DNA of 23,487 nucleotides. It comes from Methanoculleus sp. UBA208 (GTDB lineage: Archaea > Halobacteriota > Methanomicrobia > Methanomicrobiales > Methanoculleaceae). The notes beneath the pieces were generated by a model. That model did no database searches. It saw nothing but the letters and a program-made list of their open reading frames with translations, and was not told the origin of the DNA. Positions 1 to 7,801 of the stretch are shown here, in pieces. The translations under genes were made by a program, and so were the position numbers. Position 1 is the first letter of the stretch, and every line of letters starts with the position of its first letter. Where the stretch lies: the NCBI RefSeq assembly GCF_002498065.1, contig NZ_DAFZ01000075.1, positions 1 through 23,487 of the forward strand, given 5' to 3'.

Positions 1-112
1 TCTCCCCCCTCCCCTGCAACCCCTCCCCCAAACGCGATATCCCCAAGGAAGCCGTGTATGGGCGTGTGTAATAGAAGGTAGGGAAAAAGGTCATGAAACG
101 TGAGGAATCCCT

Positions 113-1291
113 TCACCCAACCTCCTCAACCACCCCGTTCCTCGCCCTGAATCGCCGCACGGTCGCCGCTGCCCGCTCCGCGAGCCCCTCCGCGTCGATC
201 TCCTCCTCTAGTTTCAGGATCGTCTCCGCGGGCGCCGCCGTCGAGGGGTAGCGGGGGGCGACCGTGCACCCGACGTCTCCCGGGTGCGCCTGAAACGTCT
301 CGATGGCGCGTGCGCGGTCGACGACCTCTTCCTTGTCGAACCCGATCAGCGGCCGGAGCACCGGAACGGTCGCCGCAGGAGCAATCACCGCCATGTTCGC
401 GAGCGTCTGGGACGCCACCTGCCCCAGGTTGTCGCCGCTGACCAGAGCGGCGGCTCCCCGCTCTTTTGCAAGGAGACTCGCCACCCGGAGCATGAACCGC
501 TTGCAGAGGACGCACCGGTAGCGCGGCTCTTTCAGTGCCGTGATCGCCTCAAAGAACGGCTCCATCTCCACGACCAGGAGGTCGAGAGCGTGCCCCGGAA
601 CCCAGAGAGAGAGCCGGGCATGATTTGTGCGGACGTTCTTCTCCGCGTCGGCGCCCCCGAACCGCCCGCCGTGCATGTTGACGTGCACCATCAGGCATCC
701 CCGGCGCATCATCAGCCACGACGCAACGGGTGAGTCTATTCCTTCCGAGAGCAGGGCCATCACCTCGCCCTGCGTCCCATAGGGGAGCCCGCCCGGCCCC
801 GCGATCCTCTCGTCGTAGACCAGGCCGCCGAACTCCCGGGCTTCCACGAAGACCTCGTAATCGGGCGCCGTCAGGTCGACCCTCGCCTCCGGTATCCGGT
901 CGAGGACGGCCGCACCGACCGCCGCCGCGAGTTCCTGGCTGCTGAACCCCTCGACGCCCGACCGGCGCGCCCTGACCGCAAACGACATCCCCGGTCGGAG
1001 ACGCCTCTCTGCGTGCTCGACAGCCGTGGCCGCGAGCCCCTCGATATCTACCGTGGTCACCGTGCAGACGCTGGTGCTCACCACCCCGAAGATCTTCGCG
1101 GCCGCCACGGCGATTCGCCGGGGCTCGTCGCCGTAGATCATGATCCGTCCCCGGTGAGTCTCGATACGGGGGGTAAGTCCCTCGGCGTCCAGCGCGAGCC
1201 GGATATTCTCCGTCATTGTCGATATATACCGGCGTTTTACCTTCTCGCTCTTGAGGAAGATCTCGCCGTACCTGATCATCACCGCTTCCAC
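113..1291 (-). CDS. thiI: tRNA 4-thiouridine synthase ThiI (archaeal short form)
   Basis: ThiI adenylates uridine 8 of tRNA and replaces its oxygen with sulfur, giving s4U. The 392-residue protein has an N-terminal ferredoxin-like/THUMP region (about 1-165) and a PP-loop ATPase domain with SEGIDSP at 182-188. A CVLC motif lies at 260-263 and a further Cys at 342. Known archaeal ThiI proteins use a CxxC plus another Cys for an iron-sulfur cluster, and they lack the C-terminal rhodanese domain of E. coli ThiI; this protein lacks it too. I chose the GTG at 1291 because GGAGG at 1305-1301 lies 9 bases upstream. The ATG at 1279 is the alternative and would give 388 residues; its A is also the last base of the TGA of the upstream larE-like gene. 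The first PP-loop Gly is Glu here (SEGIDSP rather than SGGIDSP). Function is secure; the sulfur donor is not visible. Confidence 0.93.
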   Translation of the reverse strand: MEAVMIRYGEIFLKSEKVKRRYISTMTENIRLALDAEGLTPRIETHRGRIMIYGDEPRRIAVAAAKIFGVVSTSVCTVTTVDIEGLAATAVEHAERRLRPGMSFAVRARRSGVEGFSSQELAAAVGAAVLDRIPEARVDLTAPDYEVFVEAREFGGLVYDERIAGPGGLPYGTQGEVMALLSEGIDSPVASWLMMRRGCLMVHVNMHGGRFGGADAEKNVRTNHARLSLWVPGHALDLLVVEMEPFFEAITALKEPRYRCVLCKRFMLRVASLLAKERGAAALVSGDNLGQVASQTLANMAVIAPAATVPVLRPLIGFDKEEVVDRARAIETFQAHPGDVGCTVAPRYPSTAAPAETILKLEEEIDAEGLAERAAATVRRFRARNGVVEEVG

Positions 1292-2052
1292 GAATCCGCA
1301 CCTCCTTCCCGGTAGCCACCGGGAACAATCGTCACGTCCTCGAACCCGAGTTCCTTCACCGCACCGAGCAGTTCCTCGAGTCTCCGGCGGTGCGCCGGGT
1401 CGGCCTCGATGGAGGCCCGGCGACCGCTGATACAGCGGACACGTATCGTCCCCGGAATCTCCCGCGCGAGGAGGGCTTCCGCCGCCGCGACGAGCGCGAG
1501 GCACTCCCGGGTGACCGGCTCGCCGGTGGGGATGCGGGTTGCGAGGCACGCGGACGGCGGACGGATTGTCACCCCGAGTTCCCTCGCAAGTGCCTCGATA
1601 TCCACCTTCCCCATGCCGCACTCGGCAAACGGGCTCCTGATTCCGAGCTCCTTGAGCGCCTGCATCCCGGGCCGGGTATCCGCCCGGTCGTCGGCGTGGG
1701 TTCCGTCGACCACCGTCCGGCATCCTCGCCGCCGTGCCTCCGCCACGACCGCCTCCATCATCGCCCGCTTGCAGGCGTAGCACCGGTCCGGCCGGTTCTC
1801 CCGGACCGCGGGGAGTTCGAGCATATCGAGTGGTATCACGATCTGTTGAACGTCCAGGCGCTCCGAGAGTTTGCGCGCCGCTGCGAGCTCCCCCGGCGGT
1901 GTAAGGCCGGTATCGACGCTGATACCGATCGCCCGGATCCCGTGGTGCCGGGCGAGGGCCAGCAGGACCGAACTGTCCGTTCCCCCGGAGAGCGCGACTG
2001 CAATCGGTTCGTACGATTTCAGGAGTGCATCAAGCCCGCAAGCTCTCATCAT
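1279..2052 (-). CDS. larE: LarE-family ATP-dependent sulfur transferase (PP-loop)
   Basis: The 257-residue protein matches the LarE family. LarE adenylates a pyridinium carboxylate made by LarB and inserts sulfur to build the nickel-pincer nucleotide of lactate racemase-type enzymes. Visible signs are the PP-loop SGGTDSS at 22-28, RCYACK around 90-95, and PPSACLATR at 165-173. Cys169 aligns with the Cys that acts as sacrificial sulfur donor in the Lactobacillus enzyme. The extra CxxC (Cys91, Cys94) together with Cys169 would suit the iron-sulfur type of LarE, in which a cluster-bound sulfur is used; this is inference. The gene starts at ATG 2052 (a second ATG follows directly) and its TGA overlaps the thiI region, so the pair is probably one operon. 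larB lies 19 kb away in this window. A related sulfur transfer, for example to tRNA, remains possible. Confidence 0.8.
   Translation of the reverse strand: MMRACGLDALLKSYEPIAVALSGGTDSSVLLALARHHGIRAIGISVDTGLTPPGELAAARKLSERLDVQQIVIPLDMLELPAVRENRPDRCYACKRAMMEAVVAEARRRGCRTVVDGTHADDRADTRPGMQALKELGIRSPFAECGMGKVDIEALARELGVTIRPPSACLATRIPTGEPVTRECLALVAAAEALLAREIPGTIRVRCISGRRASIEADPAHRRRLEELLGAVKELGFEDVTIVPGGYREGGADSWKR
1301..1305 (-). promoter_or_regulatory. Shine-Dalgarno site of thiI
   Basis: GGAGG on the minus strand, inside the 3' end of the larE-like gene, 9 bases before the GTG at 1291. It favours GTG 1291 over ATG 1279 as the thiI start. Confidence 0.6.
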
Positions 2053-2154
2053 CTGCTCTTCATATGCTCGCTCGTCCTAGATGAATGTTCGCGAATCGCG
2101 CCAATTCCTGATTTCTGCACGAAGAGCAAATGATTTTTAACAGAGGCACTCCGA

Positions 2155-2793
2155 ATGTGTACTGATATGGCGAAGAAAAAAAGTGCCAAGCAGGCAGAAC
2201 CCATGAAACTCTTCTATATTTTTTACAATCAGGAGCGCTGGGACAACTGGATCAAGACACTGGAGGAAGCAAGTTTCGAGCCCGCCGAAGGCGAAGAGGT
2301 CTCGGAAGGCGAACAGATGCTCTTCAGTTTCACCGAAGATATCACCCTCTCGGTCTTAAAGATCATCCGCCTCTACCAGAACGGCCGGTTCACGAAGGAG
2401 GAGGTCATCGAGAAACTCGACGACGTGGAGCTTATCGTCATGACCGGGCTCCCCGAGGGAGAACTCGAGGATATCATCGGGTCGCTCCAGCTCTCGCTGC
2501 TGGTGCTCTTCACCGCCTGCCGGAAGTACCTTGAGGGCGGCTTCGACAAGGACATCAAGACCCTCGTGAAGAAAGGCCGGGGGATCGACGAGGAGAACCT
2601 TGAGGAGGCGCTCGAGGTTGCGGCGAATATCGGGGCCGCCGTGGTCGACGGCGCCACCTGCTGCGCGAAATACGTCAAGGACGATGCGGAGAACCCCGGC
2701 CTCTTCGACGAGTGGCTCATCGAGGTCGAGACCATGAGCAACGCCATGAAGTCGCTCGCAAAGTTCGACGAGGAGCCCGGCGAGTCGTCGTGA
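2155..2793 (+). CDS. DUF2150 family archaeal protein
   Basis: This 212-residue acidic protein resembles the archaeal DUF2150 family, recognised from memory of its FYxQERWxNW-type N-terminus. The function is not known. There are no signal peptide or membrane segments; the middle and end are predicted helical and include the segment CCAKYVKD. ATG 2155 has GAGG at 2143-2146, 8 bases upstream; ATG 2167 (MAKKK) is an alternative start. The TGA overlaps the GTG of the next gene, so the two are probably co-translated. It is transcribed away from the larE-like gene across a 102-base gap that should hold both promoters. The gap includes an AT-rich stretch at 2127-2140, but I see no clear TATA box. Confidence 0.75.
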   Translation: MCTDMAKKKSAKQAEPMKLFYIFYNQERWDNWIKTLEEASFEPAEGEEVSEGEQMLFSFTEDITLSVLKIIRLYQNGRFTKEEVIEKLDDVELIVMTGLPEGELEDIIGSLQLSLLVLFTACRKYLEGGFDKDIKTLVKKGRGIDEENLEEALEVAANIGAAVVDGATCCAKYVKDDAENPGLFDEWLIEVETMSNAMKSLAKFDEEPGESS

Positions 2794-3242
2794 TTGCGAA
2801 TAAGGCCCGGTTCCGGGCGGCAAGGAAGCTGGAGCGTTCTGCAGGGTTCCGGCTCCCCGACCACGTCTTCTCGGGTGCGTTTCTGGAGTCGCTCGGGAAG
2901 GCGATCAACTTCGAGAACCTCGATCGCCGGACGCACGAGCAGCTTCTGGCCTTTTTCCGGGACTTCATGGACTGCAAGTGCAAGAACGCACCCTTCTGCG
3001 GATGCCCTGAGCGGAAGTTCACCTTAACCATCATCGAATTCCGGGAGATGGGGCTCGATCATCGCCAGATCAGCGCCCACCTCCTCGATGAATACGGGAT
3101 CGATCTCTATCCCGCCGACATCCTGAGTTTTCTCGAAGACTCCGTCCACATGCTCGAGGCGATACGGGACGTCGCCGAACTGCAGGGGCGGGAGAAACTG
3201 GCGGAGAACGCCATCGAGCACATCAAGAAGATCGAGCACTGA
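2790..3242 (+). CDS. Cys-rich conserved archaeal protein (resembles the C-terminal region of DUF5814 helicases)
   Basis: The GTG at 2790 overlaps the stop of the DUF2150 gene (GTGA) and gives 150 residues. A four-Cys cluster, CKC-x5-CGC at Cys62, Cys64, Cys70 and Cys72, probably binds metal. It is followed by two helices around FREMGLDHRQIS and the segment EYGIDLYPADILSFLEDSVHM. From memory this Cys cluster plus YGI..YP.DI pattern resembles the C-terminal domain of archaeal superfamily II helicases annotated DUF5814. No helicase motor is present here, so the protein would be a stand-alone version. That link is a resemblance, not an alignment. The overlap with the DUF2150 gene implies a joint role. 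GAGGAG at 2770-2775 may assist initiation. Confidence 0.6.
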   Translation: MIANKARFRAARKLERSAGFRLPDHVFSGAFLESLGKAINFENLDRRTHEQLLAFFRDFMDCKCKNAPFCGCPERKFTLTIIEFREMGLDHRQISAHLLDEYGIDLYPADILSFLEDSVHMLEAIRDVAELQGREKLAENAIEHIKKIEH

Positions 3243-3254
3243 ACCTGTCTTTTG

Positions 3255-3698
3255 TTACCGTGCCCGATCCACGGGGTTTCGCATCATGGGAGCGACGTTG
3301 CACCCCGCCATCTCCCCGAAGCAGAAGATGAACCGCTCCCTGATGCTTGTCGGCAGCCTCGACTCCGGGATGGGTTCGAACCCGAGTCTCCCGTAGAACC
3401 CGATCAGGGGGAGGGTCGAGTGGATGTAGATCGTCTCGGACCCGCATTCGTCGAGGAGCATCTGCACGGCCTCCTTTGCATATCCGCTCCCGCGGTACTC
3501 GTCCAGGGTGAAGACGCAGTCCATCTCGAGACCGCCCGAGTGAAGGGTGCAGCGGGCCGTCGCCGCAAGGGTTCCGTCGATAAAGACGCCGAATATCCTC
3601 TCCCGCGTCGGGTCGGCTTTCTGGCCGCGGTAGTGCGTCCAGACCTCCTCTGCAAGCGGAAACTCCTCGTGCTCCAGTTCGCGGACTTCTTTCTTCAT
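3255..3698 (-). CDS. GNAT family N-acetyltransferase
   Basis: A 147-residue protein with the GNAT fold: the acetyl-CoA pyrophosphate-binding motif appears as DEYRGSGYAKEA (about 66-77), followed by the typical GFYGRLGFE segment. The acceptor cannot be read from sequence. ATG 3698 is chosen because TCCTC at 3704-3708 (GAGGA on the coding strand) lies 5 bases upstream; ATG 3722, giving 155 residues, is an alternative with no such site. The gene converges on the Cys-rich gene with only 12 bases between stops. It is probably a single-gene unit; 115 bases separate its start from the flippase stop. Confidence 0.75.
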   Translation of the reverse strand: MKKEVRELEHEEFPLAEEVWTHYRGQKADPTRERIFGVFIDGTLAATARCTLHSGGLEMDCVFTLDEYRGSGYAKEAVQMLLDECGSETIYIHSTLPLIGFYGRLGFEPIPESRLPTSIRERFIFCFGEMAGCNVAPMMRNPVDRAR

Positions 3699-3813
3699 CG
3701 TCTTCCTCGAGTGTAGCCGCACATTGCAGCACCTGGTATTTCAATCGGACGGACAGGGCATACCCGGTGTTCGGGGTAAGAGGATAGGTGAACGGGTGTG
3801 CATATCGTCGGGT

Positions 3814-5259
3814 TCAGAGCACGCTGGGCCAGGGAATGCCGAGTTTTTGGGTCAGTTCCTTCAGTTCGTCGTGGATGCCCCGGTCGATTTTGAGGAGGAC
3901 CAGAAGATAGACCAGCCCGCCGAGCACGACCGCCCCGAGAACGACAACAACGTTCGAGAGCGGGATTACGAACGAGTAGACCGTGACGACGGCACCCATC
4001 ACGAGCGCGGCAAGGACGATGTTGCCCACGGCCCGGGGCTCTAGCCGCACGCGGATGCTCCGGGAGAGGGCGCGATGGGCGAGGGCCGCGTTCAGCACCA
4101 TGGTGACGAGCGTGGCCGCCGACGCCCCGACGATGCCGTATGCCGGGATGAGGAGGACGTTCAGGCCGATGTTCGCCGCAACCGCGATAGCTGTTACCTT
4201 AAACGAGTCTTTCGGCCGGTCGAGGGCGTTTAAGCACATCGTCTGGAGGAACATGAAGACGTGGGCCACCTGGACGAGCAGGAGGATTGCGAGAGCCGCT
4301 GCCCCGGCGGAGAACGACGCCCCGTAAAAGAAGTAGAGGAGGCGTTCACCGAGGAGCCAGCCACCAGCAGCGACGGGGGCCGCGAGCAGGAGCGAATAGG
4401 TGAAGGCACGGGCGAGCGCGTTCTCCACCGAAGAGAGGTCGTCCCGCTTCCCCCAGTAACTGACCTTCGGGTAGAGGGTGGTACGGAGCGCTATGGTGAT
4501 GAACGTCGCAATCGAGGTGAGCTGGAGCGCCACGCGGTAGATGCCGACGTCGGCCTCGGTCAGGAAGTGGCCGATCAGGATGGTGTCGGCATATGAGAAG
4601 ACGAGGTAGCCGCTTGCGCCGAGGAACGTCCAGAACGAGAAGGCAAAGAGGCTGGAGATGTGGGAGCGGCGAAAAGGCGCAAGCGTTAGGTCGAGGAAAC
4701 GGAAGGCGAAAAGCCCTCCTGCAAGGAGCCCGGCGACGAACCCGCCGGCGAGGCCTGCAACACTGTAGCCGAGGACGACCGCGGCGACCTGGACGACAAC
4801 CCTGATGACGTTGTTGAGCAGGCCACTGATCTGGTTGACGCCGACCTTCCCGGTGCCATAGACTGCATTTGAGGTGATGGTCGTGAAGACGCTGACGACC
4901 AGTGCTAAGACCAGCCAGGGGAAGACTCCCGATGAGGTGAGGTCGGTGAGGTACGGCTGCGCGACGAGGAGGAAGCCCACCGAAACGGCCACCAGCACCA
5001 CCCGGAGAAAGACGAACGCGGTGAAGAATGCGTTCTGGTCCTCGCCCTCGCTGATCCGCTTTACGGCGGCGCCCCCGAACCCGCCGTCCCCGATCAGGTT
5101 GAAGACGCTGAAGTAGGCCACGAAGAGGAAGTATGCGCCCAGTATCGACGGACCGACGGTATGGGCGAAGAACATCGTGGAGAGAAACCCGACCGCGGTG
5201 AGGCCCAGCGTTGAGGCGAGGCTGATGACGCTCTGGCGCTGGACGGGGTCGATGCGCAT
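3814..5259 (-). CDS. Lipopolysaccharide/oligosaccharide flippase (MOP superfamily, RfbX/Wzx-like)
   Basis: This integral membrane protein of about 481 residues has roughly 12-14 hydrophobic segments spread along its length. Its N-terminal pattern (RQSVISL..LGLTAVGFL, then SILGAYFLF and LIGDGGFGGAAVKRIS) is typical of polysaccharide-biosynthesis flippases. Such proteins move lipid-linked glycans across the cytoplasmic membrane, which fits its place at the head of a glycan island. I chose ATG 5259 (MRIDPVQRQ). GTG 5292 in the same frame would add 11 residues. Neither start has a clear Shine-Dalgarno site. It diverges from the Gfo/Idh gene across a region holding both promoters. Family is sure; the exact substrate is unknown. 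Confidence 0.85.
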   Translation of the reverse strand: MRIDPVQRQSVISLASTLGLTAVGFLSTMFFAHTVGPSILGAYFLFVAYFSVFNLIGDGGFGGAAVKRISEGEDQNAFFTAFVFLRVVLVAVSVGFLLVAQPYLTDLTSSGVFPWLVLALVVSVFTTITSNAVYGTGKVGVNQISGLLNNVIRVVVQVAAVVLGYSVAGLAGGFVAGLLAGGLFAFRFLDLTLAPFRRSHISSLFAFSFWTFLGASGYLVFSYADTILIGHFLTEADVGIYRVALQLTSIATFITIALRTTLYPKVSYWGKRDDLSSVENALARAFTYSLLLAAPVAAGGWLLGERLLYFFYGASFSAGAAALAILLLVQVAHVFMFLQTMCLNALDRPKDSFKVTAIAVAANIGLNVLLIPAYGIVGASAATLVTMVLNAALAHRALSRSIRVRLEPRAVGNIVLAALVMGAVVTVYSFVIPLSNVVVVLGAVVLGGLVYLLVLLKIDRGIHDELKELTQKLGIPWPSVL

Positions 5260-5375
5260 GACACGGGCAAGATACCCGGAGGGGCGGAACACAAGCAGTG
5301 GTTTCGCCGTGAAAAACCTTATTGGTTTTGAACCGGAGAGTAGGGGAGGCGGCTATGATCCGGCAGGTGAGGCGG

Positions 5376-5392
5376 TGCCAAAATATATTATG
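5376..5392 (+). promoter_or_regulatory. Putative archaeal promoter (BRE/TATA) of the Gfo/Idh-wecC-wecB operon
   Basis: The stretch TGCCAAAATATATTATG contains an AT-rich TATA-like core in otherwise GC-rich DNA. Transcription would start about 25 bases downstream, near 5412, leaving a leader of about 28 bases before the TTG at 5440. The divergent flippase promoter should lie in the remaining part of 5293-5375, where an AT-rich run is seen at 5311-5330. Confidence 0.5.
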
Positions 5393-5430
5393 ATCTGCGC
5401 TCACAAGAGGTCGCCTATACTATTACCGGC

Positions 5431-5435
5431 GGTGA
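5431..5435 (+). promoter_or_regulatory. Shine-Dalgarno site supporting a TTG start
   Basis: GGTGA matches the anti-Shine-Dalgarno sequence (UCACC) and lies 4 bases before the TTG at 5440. No ATG is available near this point; the in-frame GTG at 5446 is the other candidate. Confidence 0.5.
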
Positions 5436-5439
5436 GATC

Positions 5440-6369
5440 TTGGATGTGGGAGTAATCGGTGTCGGGGTGATGGGTAGAAACCATGCCCGAGTGTACTCGG
5501 AACTAAAAAAGGTGGATTCGCTCCATTTATATGACCTCAACCAGAAAGCGACCCACAGCCTTGCCGTAGCCTTCGAAGCAACGGCCTCCCCGACCGTTGA
5601 GAGCCTGCTTGAAAACGTTGACGCGGTAAGCGTCTGCGTCCCGACGCCCTATCACTTCGGGGTTGCGGAGACGGTGCTTGACGCCGGGGTGCCGGTGCTC
5701 ATCGAAAAGCCCATCTGCGCGACGGCGGAAGAGACGAGAAGGCTCATCAGGAAGATCCCCGACGGACTCGTCGTCGGTGTCGGGCACATCGAGCGGTTCA
5801 ACCCGATCGTCCCCGAGATCAAAAAGATCGTCCGGCATCCCCTCTACATCGAGATGAAGCGGCATAACCCGGCCTCTTCCCGGGTGAGCGGCTCCTCGGT
5901 CGTCGAAGACCTGATGATCCACGACGTGGACATCATGCGAAACGTCCTCCTCCCGGACGGGGCATACCGACTCGCCGGCAGCGGGAACGAGGACGTCTGT
6001 AGTGCCCTATTCTCCTTTAGGGGTACCTCTGTCTATCTCTCGGCAAGCAGGAAGTCCTCGAAGAAGATCCGCATGATCTACATCGAGGAGGAGGAGTTCA
6101 CCGTCGAGGGTGACTTCATGGCACAGGAGATCTATATCCATAGGAAACCCGGACAGTATTCGGCCGAGAACGAGCGCTATGTGCAGGAGAACATCATCGA
6201 GAAGGTGCTCGTGAACAAGCAGGAGCCGCTGAAACTCGAACTCTCGACATTCCTCGACTGCGCGGCCAAAGGAAGGGAGTTTCCGGTCAGCCCTGCACAG
6301 GCGCTGCTGAATATGGAGATCTGCGAGGACGTTGCGCGACGTTTCTCACCTCTGATGGTGTTGGCATGA
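5440..6369 (+). CDS. Gfo/Idh/MocA family oxidoreductase (probable nucleotide-sugar 3-dehydrogenase)
   Basis: This 309-residue NAD(P)-dependent oxidoreductase has an N-terminal Rossmann motif GVGVMGRNHA (7-16), the family's EKP motif (89-91), GHIERFNP (115-122) and a catalytic-type VEDLMIHDVDI segment (155-165). The GH.ERFNP pattern is shared with UDP-GlcNAc(A) 3-dehydrogenases of bacteria and methanogens (WbpB/WlbA type), which prepare a sugar for 3-amination. The substrate here is inferred, and no partner aminotransferase or acetyltransferase for such a sugar is seen nearby. Translation starts at TTG 5440, supported by GGTGA at 5431. Its stop overlaps the wecC start (ATGA), so it heads the nucleotide-sugar operon. 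Confidence 0.82.
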   Translation: MDVGVIGVGVMGRNHARVYSELKKVDSLHLYDLNQKATHSLAVAFEATASPTVESLLENVDAVSVCVPTPYHFGVAETVLDAGVPVLIEKPICATAEETRRLIRKIPDGLVVGVGHIERFNPIVPEIKKIVRHPLYIEMKRHNPASSRVSGSSVVEDLMIHDVDIMRNVLLPDGAYRLAGSGNEDVCSALFSFRGTSVYLSASRKSSKKIRMIYIEEEEFTVEGDFMAQEIYIHRKPGQYSAENERYVQENIIEKVLVNKQEPLKLELSTFLDCAAKGREFPVSPAQALLNMEICEDVARRFSPLMVLA

Positions 6370-7799
6370 GCAGCAGGTTACAATCGATTATCAACGCCAT
6401 AGGTCCAATCAGGGAGGTCGGCGTGGTCGGCATGGGCTACGTCGGCATTCCCGCCGCGGCGCTCTTTGCGGACGCACCCGGGTTCGAGTTCGTCCGCGGA
6501 TTCCAGCGGGATTCGCCGTCCTCCGGCTACAAGATCGCCATGCTGAACAGGGGCGAGTCGCCGCTCAAGGGCGAGGAGCCGGGGCTGGAAGAGTTGCTGG
6601 GAAAGGTCGTCGGCGCGGGGAAGTTTCGGTGCACCGCGGACTTCTCCGAGATCGCGGAGTGCGACGCGGTGACCCTTGCCATCCAGACCCCGTTTAAAGA
6701 TCCTAGGGACCTCATCCCCGACTTCTCGGCCCTGATCGAGGGACTCCGGCAGGTGGGAAGACACCTCTTGGAGGGCACGCTCGTGGTGCTCGAGTCGACC
6801 GTCACCCCCGGCACGACCGCGGGGATGGCCCGCGAGATCCTGGAAGAGGAATCGGGGCTCACCGCCGGCAAAGAGTTCTGCCTCGCGCACGCCCCCGAGC
6901 GGGTCATGGTCGGCCGGCTGCTCAGGAACATCCGGGAGCACGACCGGATCGTCGGCGGGATCGACGATGTCTCGACAAGACGTGCGATCGAACTCTACCG
7001 CCCCGTCCTCACGACCGGCAAGATCATTCCGATGACCGCGACCGCGGCCGAGGTGACGAAGACCGCCGAGAACGCCTTCCGCGACCTCCAGATCGCCGCC
7101 GCAAACCAGCTGGCGCTGCACTGCGAGGCGATGGGCGTCAACGTCTACGACGTCCGGGCGGGGATCGACTCCCTCAAAGGAGAGGGGATCACCCGTGCCA
7201 TCCTCTGGCCGGGGGCCGGCGTCGGCGGCCACTGCCTCACAAAGGACTCCTGGCACCTCGAGCGGGGCGCACAGGTCCTCGGCGGCGACCTCTGGTACCC
7301 GCACGGGTCGGAGTCGATCTTCGGCGTCGCACGGGCGCTCAACGAGTTCATGCCCCGGCACATGGTCCACCTGACCCTTGAGGGGCTCGAGCGGACGGGT
7401 AAGTCCCCGAAGGGCGCGACGGTCGCGCTCCTTGGGTGGGCGTTCATCCAGAACTCCGACGATACTCGAAACACCCCCGCGGAGCCCTACCTCGCGGCGA
7501 TGGAGGAGACGGGTGCCGAGGTCAGGGTCCACGACCCGTTCGTGGACGAATACCCGGGGATAGAGGTTTCGCACGACCTGGACGCGGCTCTTGAAGGTGC
7601 GGACGTCGTCACCATCTTCACCGGTCACCACCACTATGCTTCCCTCGATCCGGCGCGGGTAAAGGAACTCTCGGGAAAGGAGCACCCGGTGATCGTCGAC
7701 GGCAGGAATGTCGTCGACCCGGATGTGTTCATCAGGGCGGGGTTCGTCTACAAGGGCATCGGCCGGGGCGACAGAAACAGCCATCCAATCCGGGAGTAA
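6366..7799 (+). CDS. wecC: UDP-N-acetyl-D-mannosamine dehydrogenase (WecC-type)
   Basis: This 477-residue nucleotide-sugar dehydrogenase oxidises the C6 hydroxyl of a UDP-sugar to a carboxylate in two NAD-dependent steps. It shows the Rossmann motif GMGYVG (22-27), the STVTPGTT segment (144-151), the central helix VTKTAENAFRDLQIAAANQ and the catalytic Cys290 in GVGGHCLTKD. The TAENAFRD and GGHCLTKD forms, and the neighbouring UDP-GlcNAc 2-epimerase, point to UDP-ManNAc rather than UDP-Glc or UDP-GlcNAc as substrate. It overlaps the Gfo/Idh gene by 4 bases and ends 2 bases before wecB. The product UDP-ManNAcA would feed an N-glycan or surface polysaccharide. Confidence 0.88.
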   Translation: MSSRLQSIINAIGPIREVGVVGMGYVGIPAAALFADAPGFEFVRGFQRDSPSSGYKIAMLNRGESPLKGEEPGLEELLGKVVGAGKFRCTADFSEIAECDAVTLAIQTPFKDPRDLIPDFSALIEGLRQVGRHLLEGTLVVLESTVTPGTTAGMAREILEEESGLTAGKEFCLAHAPERVMVGRLLRNIREHDRIVGGIDDVSTRRAIELYRPVLTTGKIIPMTATAAEVTKTAENAFRDLQIAAANQLALHCEAMGVNVYDVRAGIDSLKGEGITRAILWPGAGVGGHCLTKDSWHLERGAQVLGGDLWYPHGSESIFGVARALNEFMPRHMVHLTLEGLERTGKSPKGATVALLGWAFIQNSDDTRNTPAEPYLAAMEETGAEVRVHDPFVDEYPGIEVSHDLDAALEGADVVTIFTGHHHYASLDPARVKELSGKEHPVIVDGRNVVDPDVFIRAGFVYKGIGRGDRNSHPIRE

Positions 7800-7801
7800 C
7801 C

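Noticed and set aside
1..30. C-rich tract at the left edge as a terminator or origin element
   Set aside because: It is a short pyrimidine run without pairing or repeats; nothing supports a function.
1292..1783. N-terminal extension of thiI up to position 1783
   Set aside because: It is the out-of-frame shadow of the larE-like gene: Arg/Gly/Pro-rich with no known domain, while ThiI similarity begins at the start chosen.
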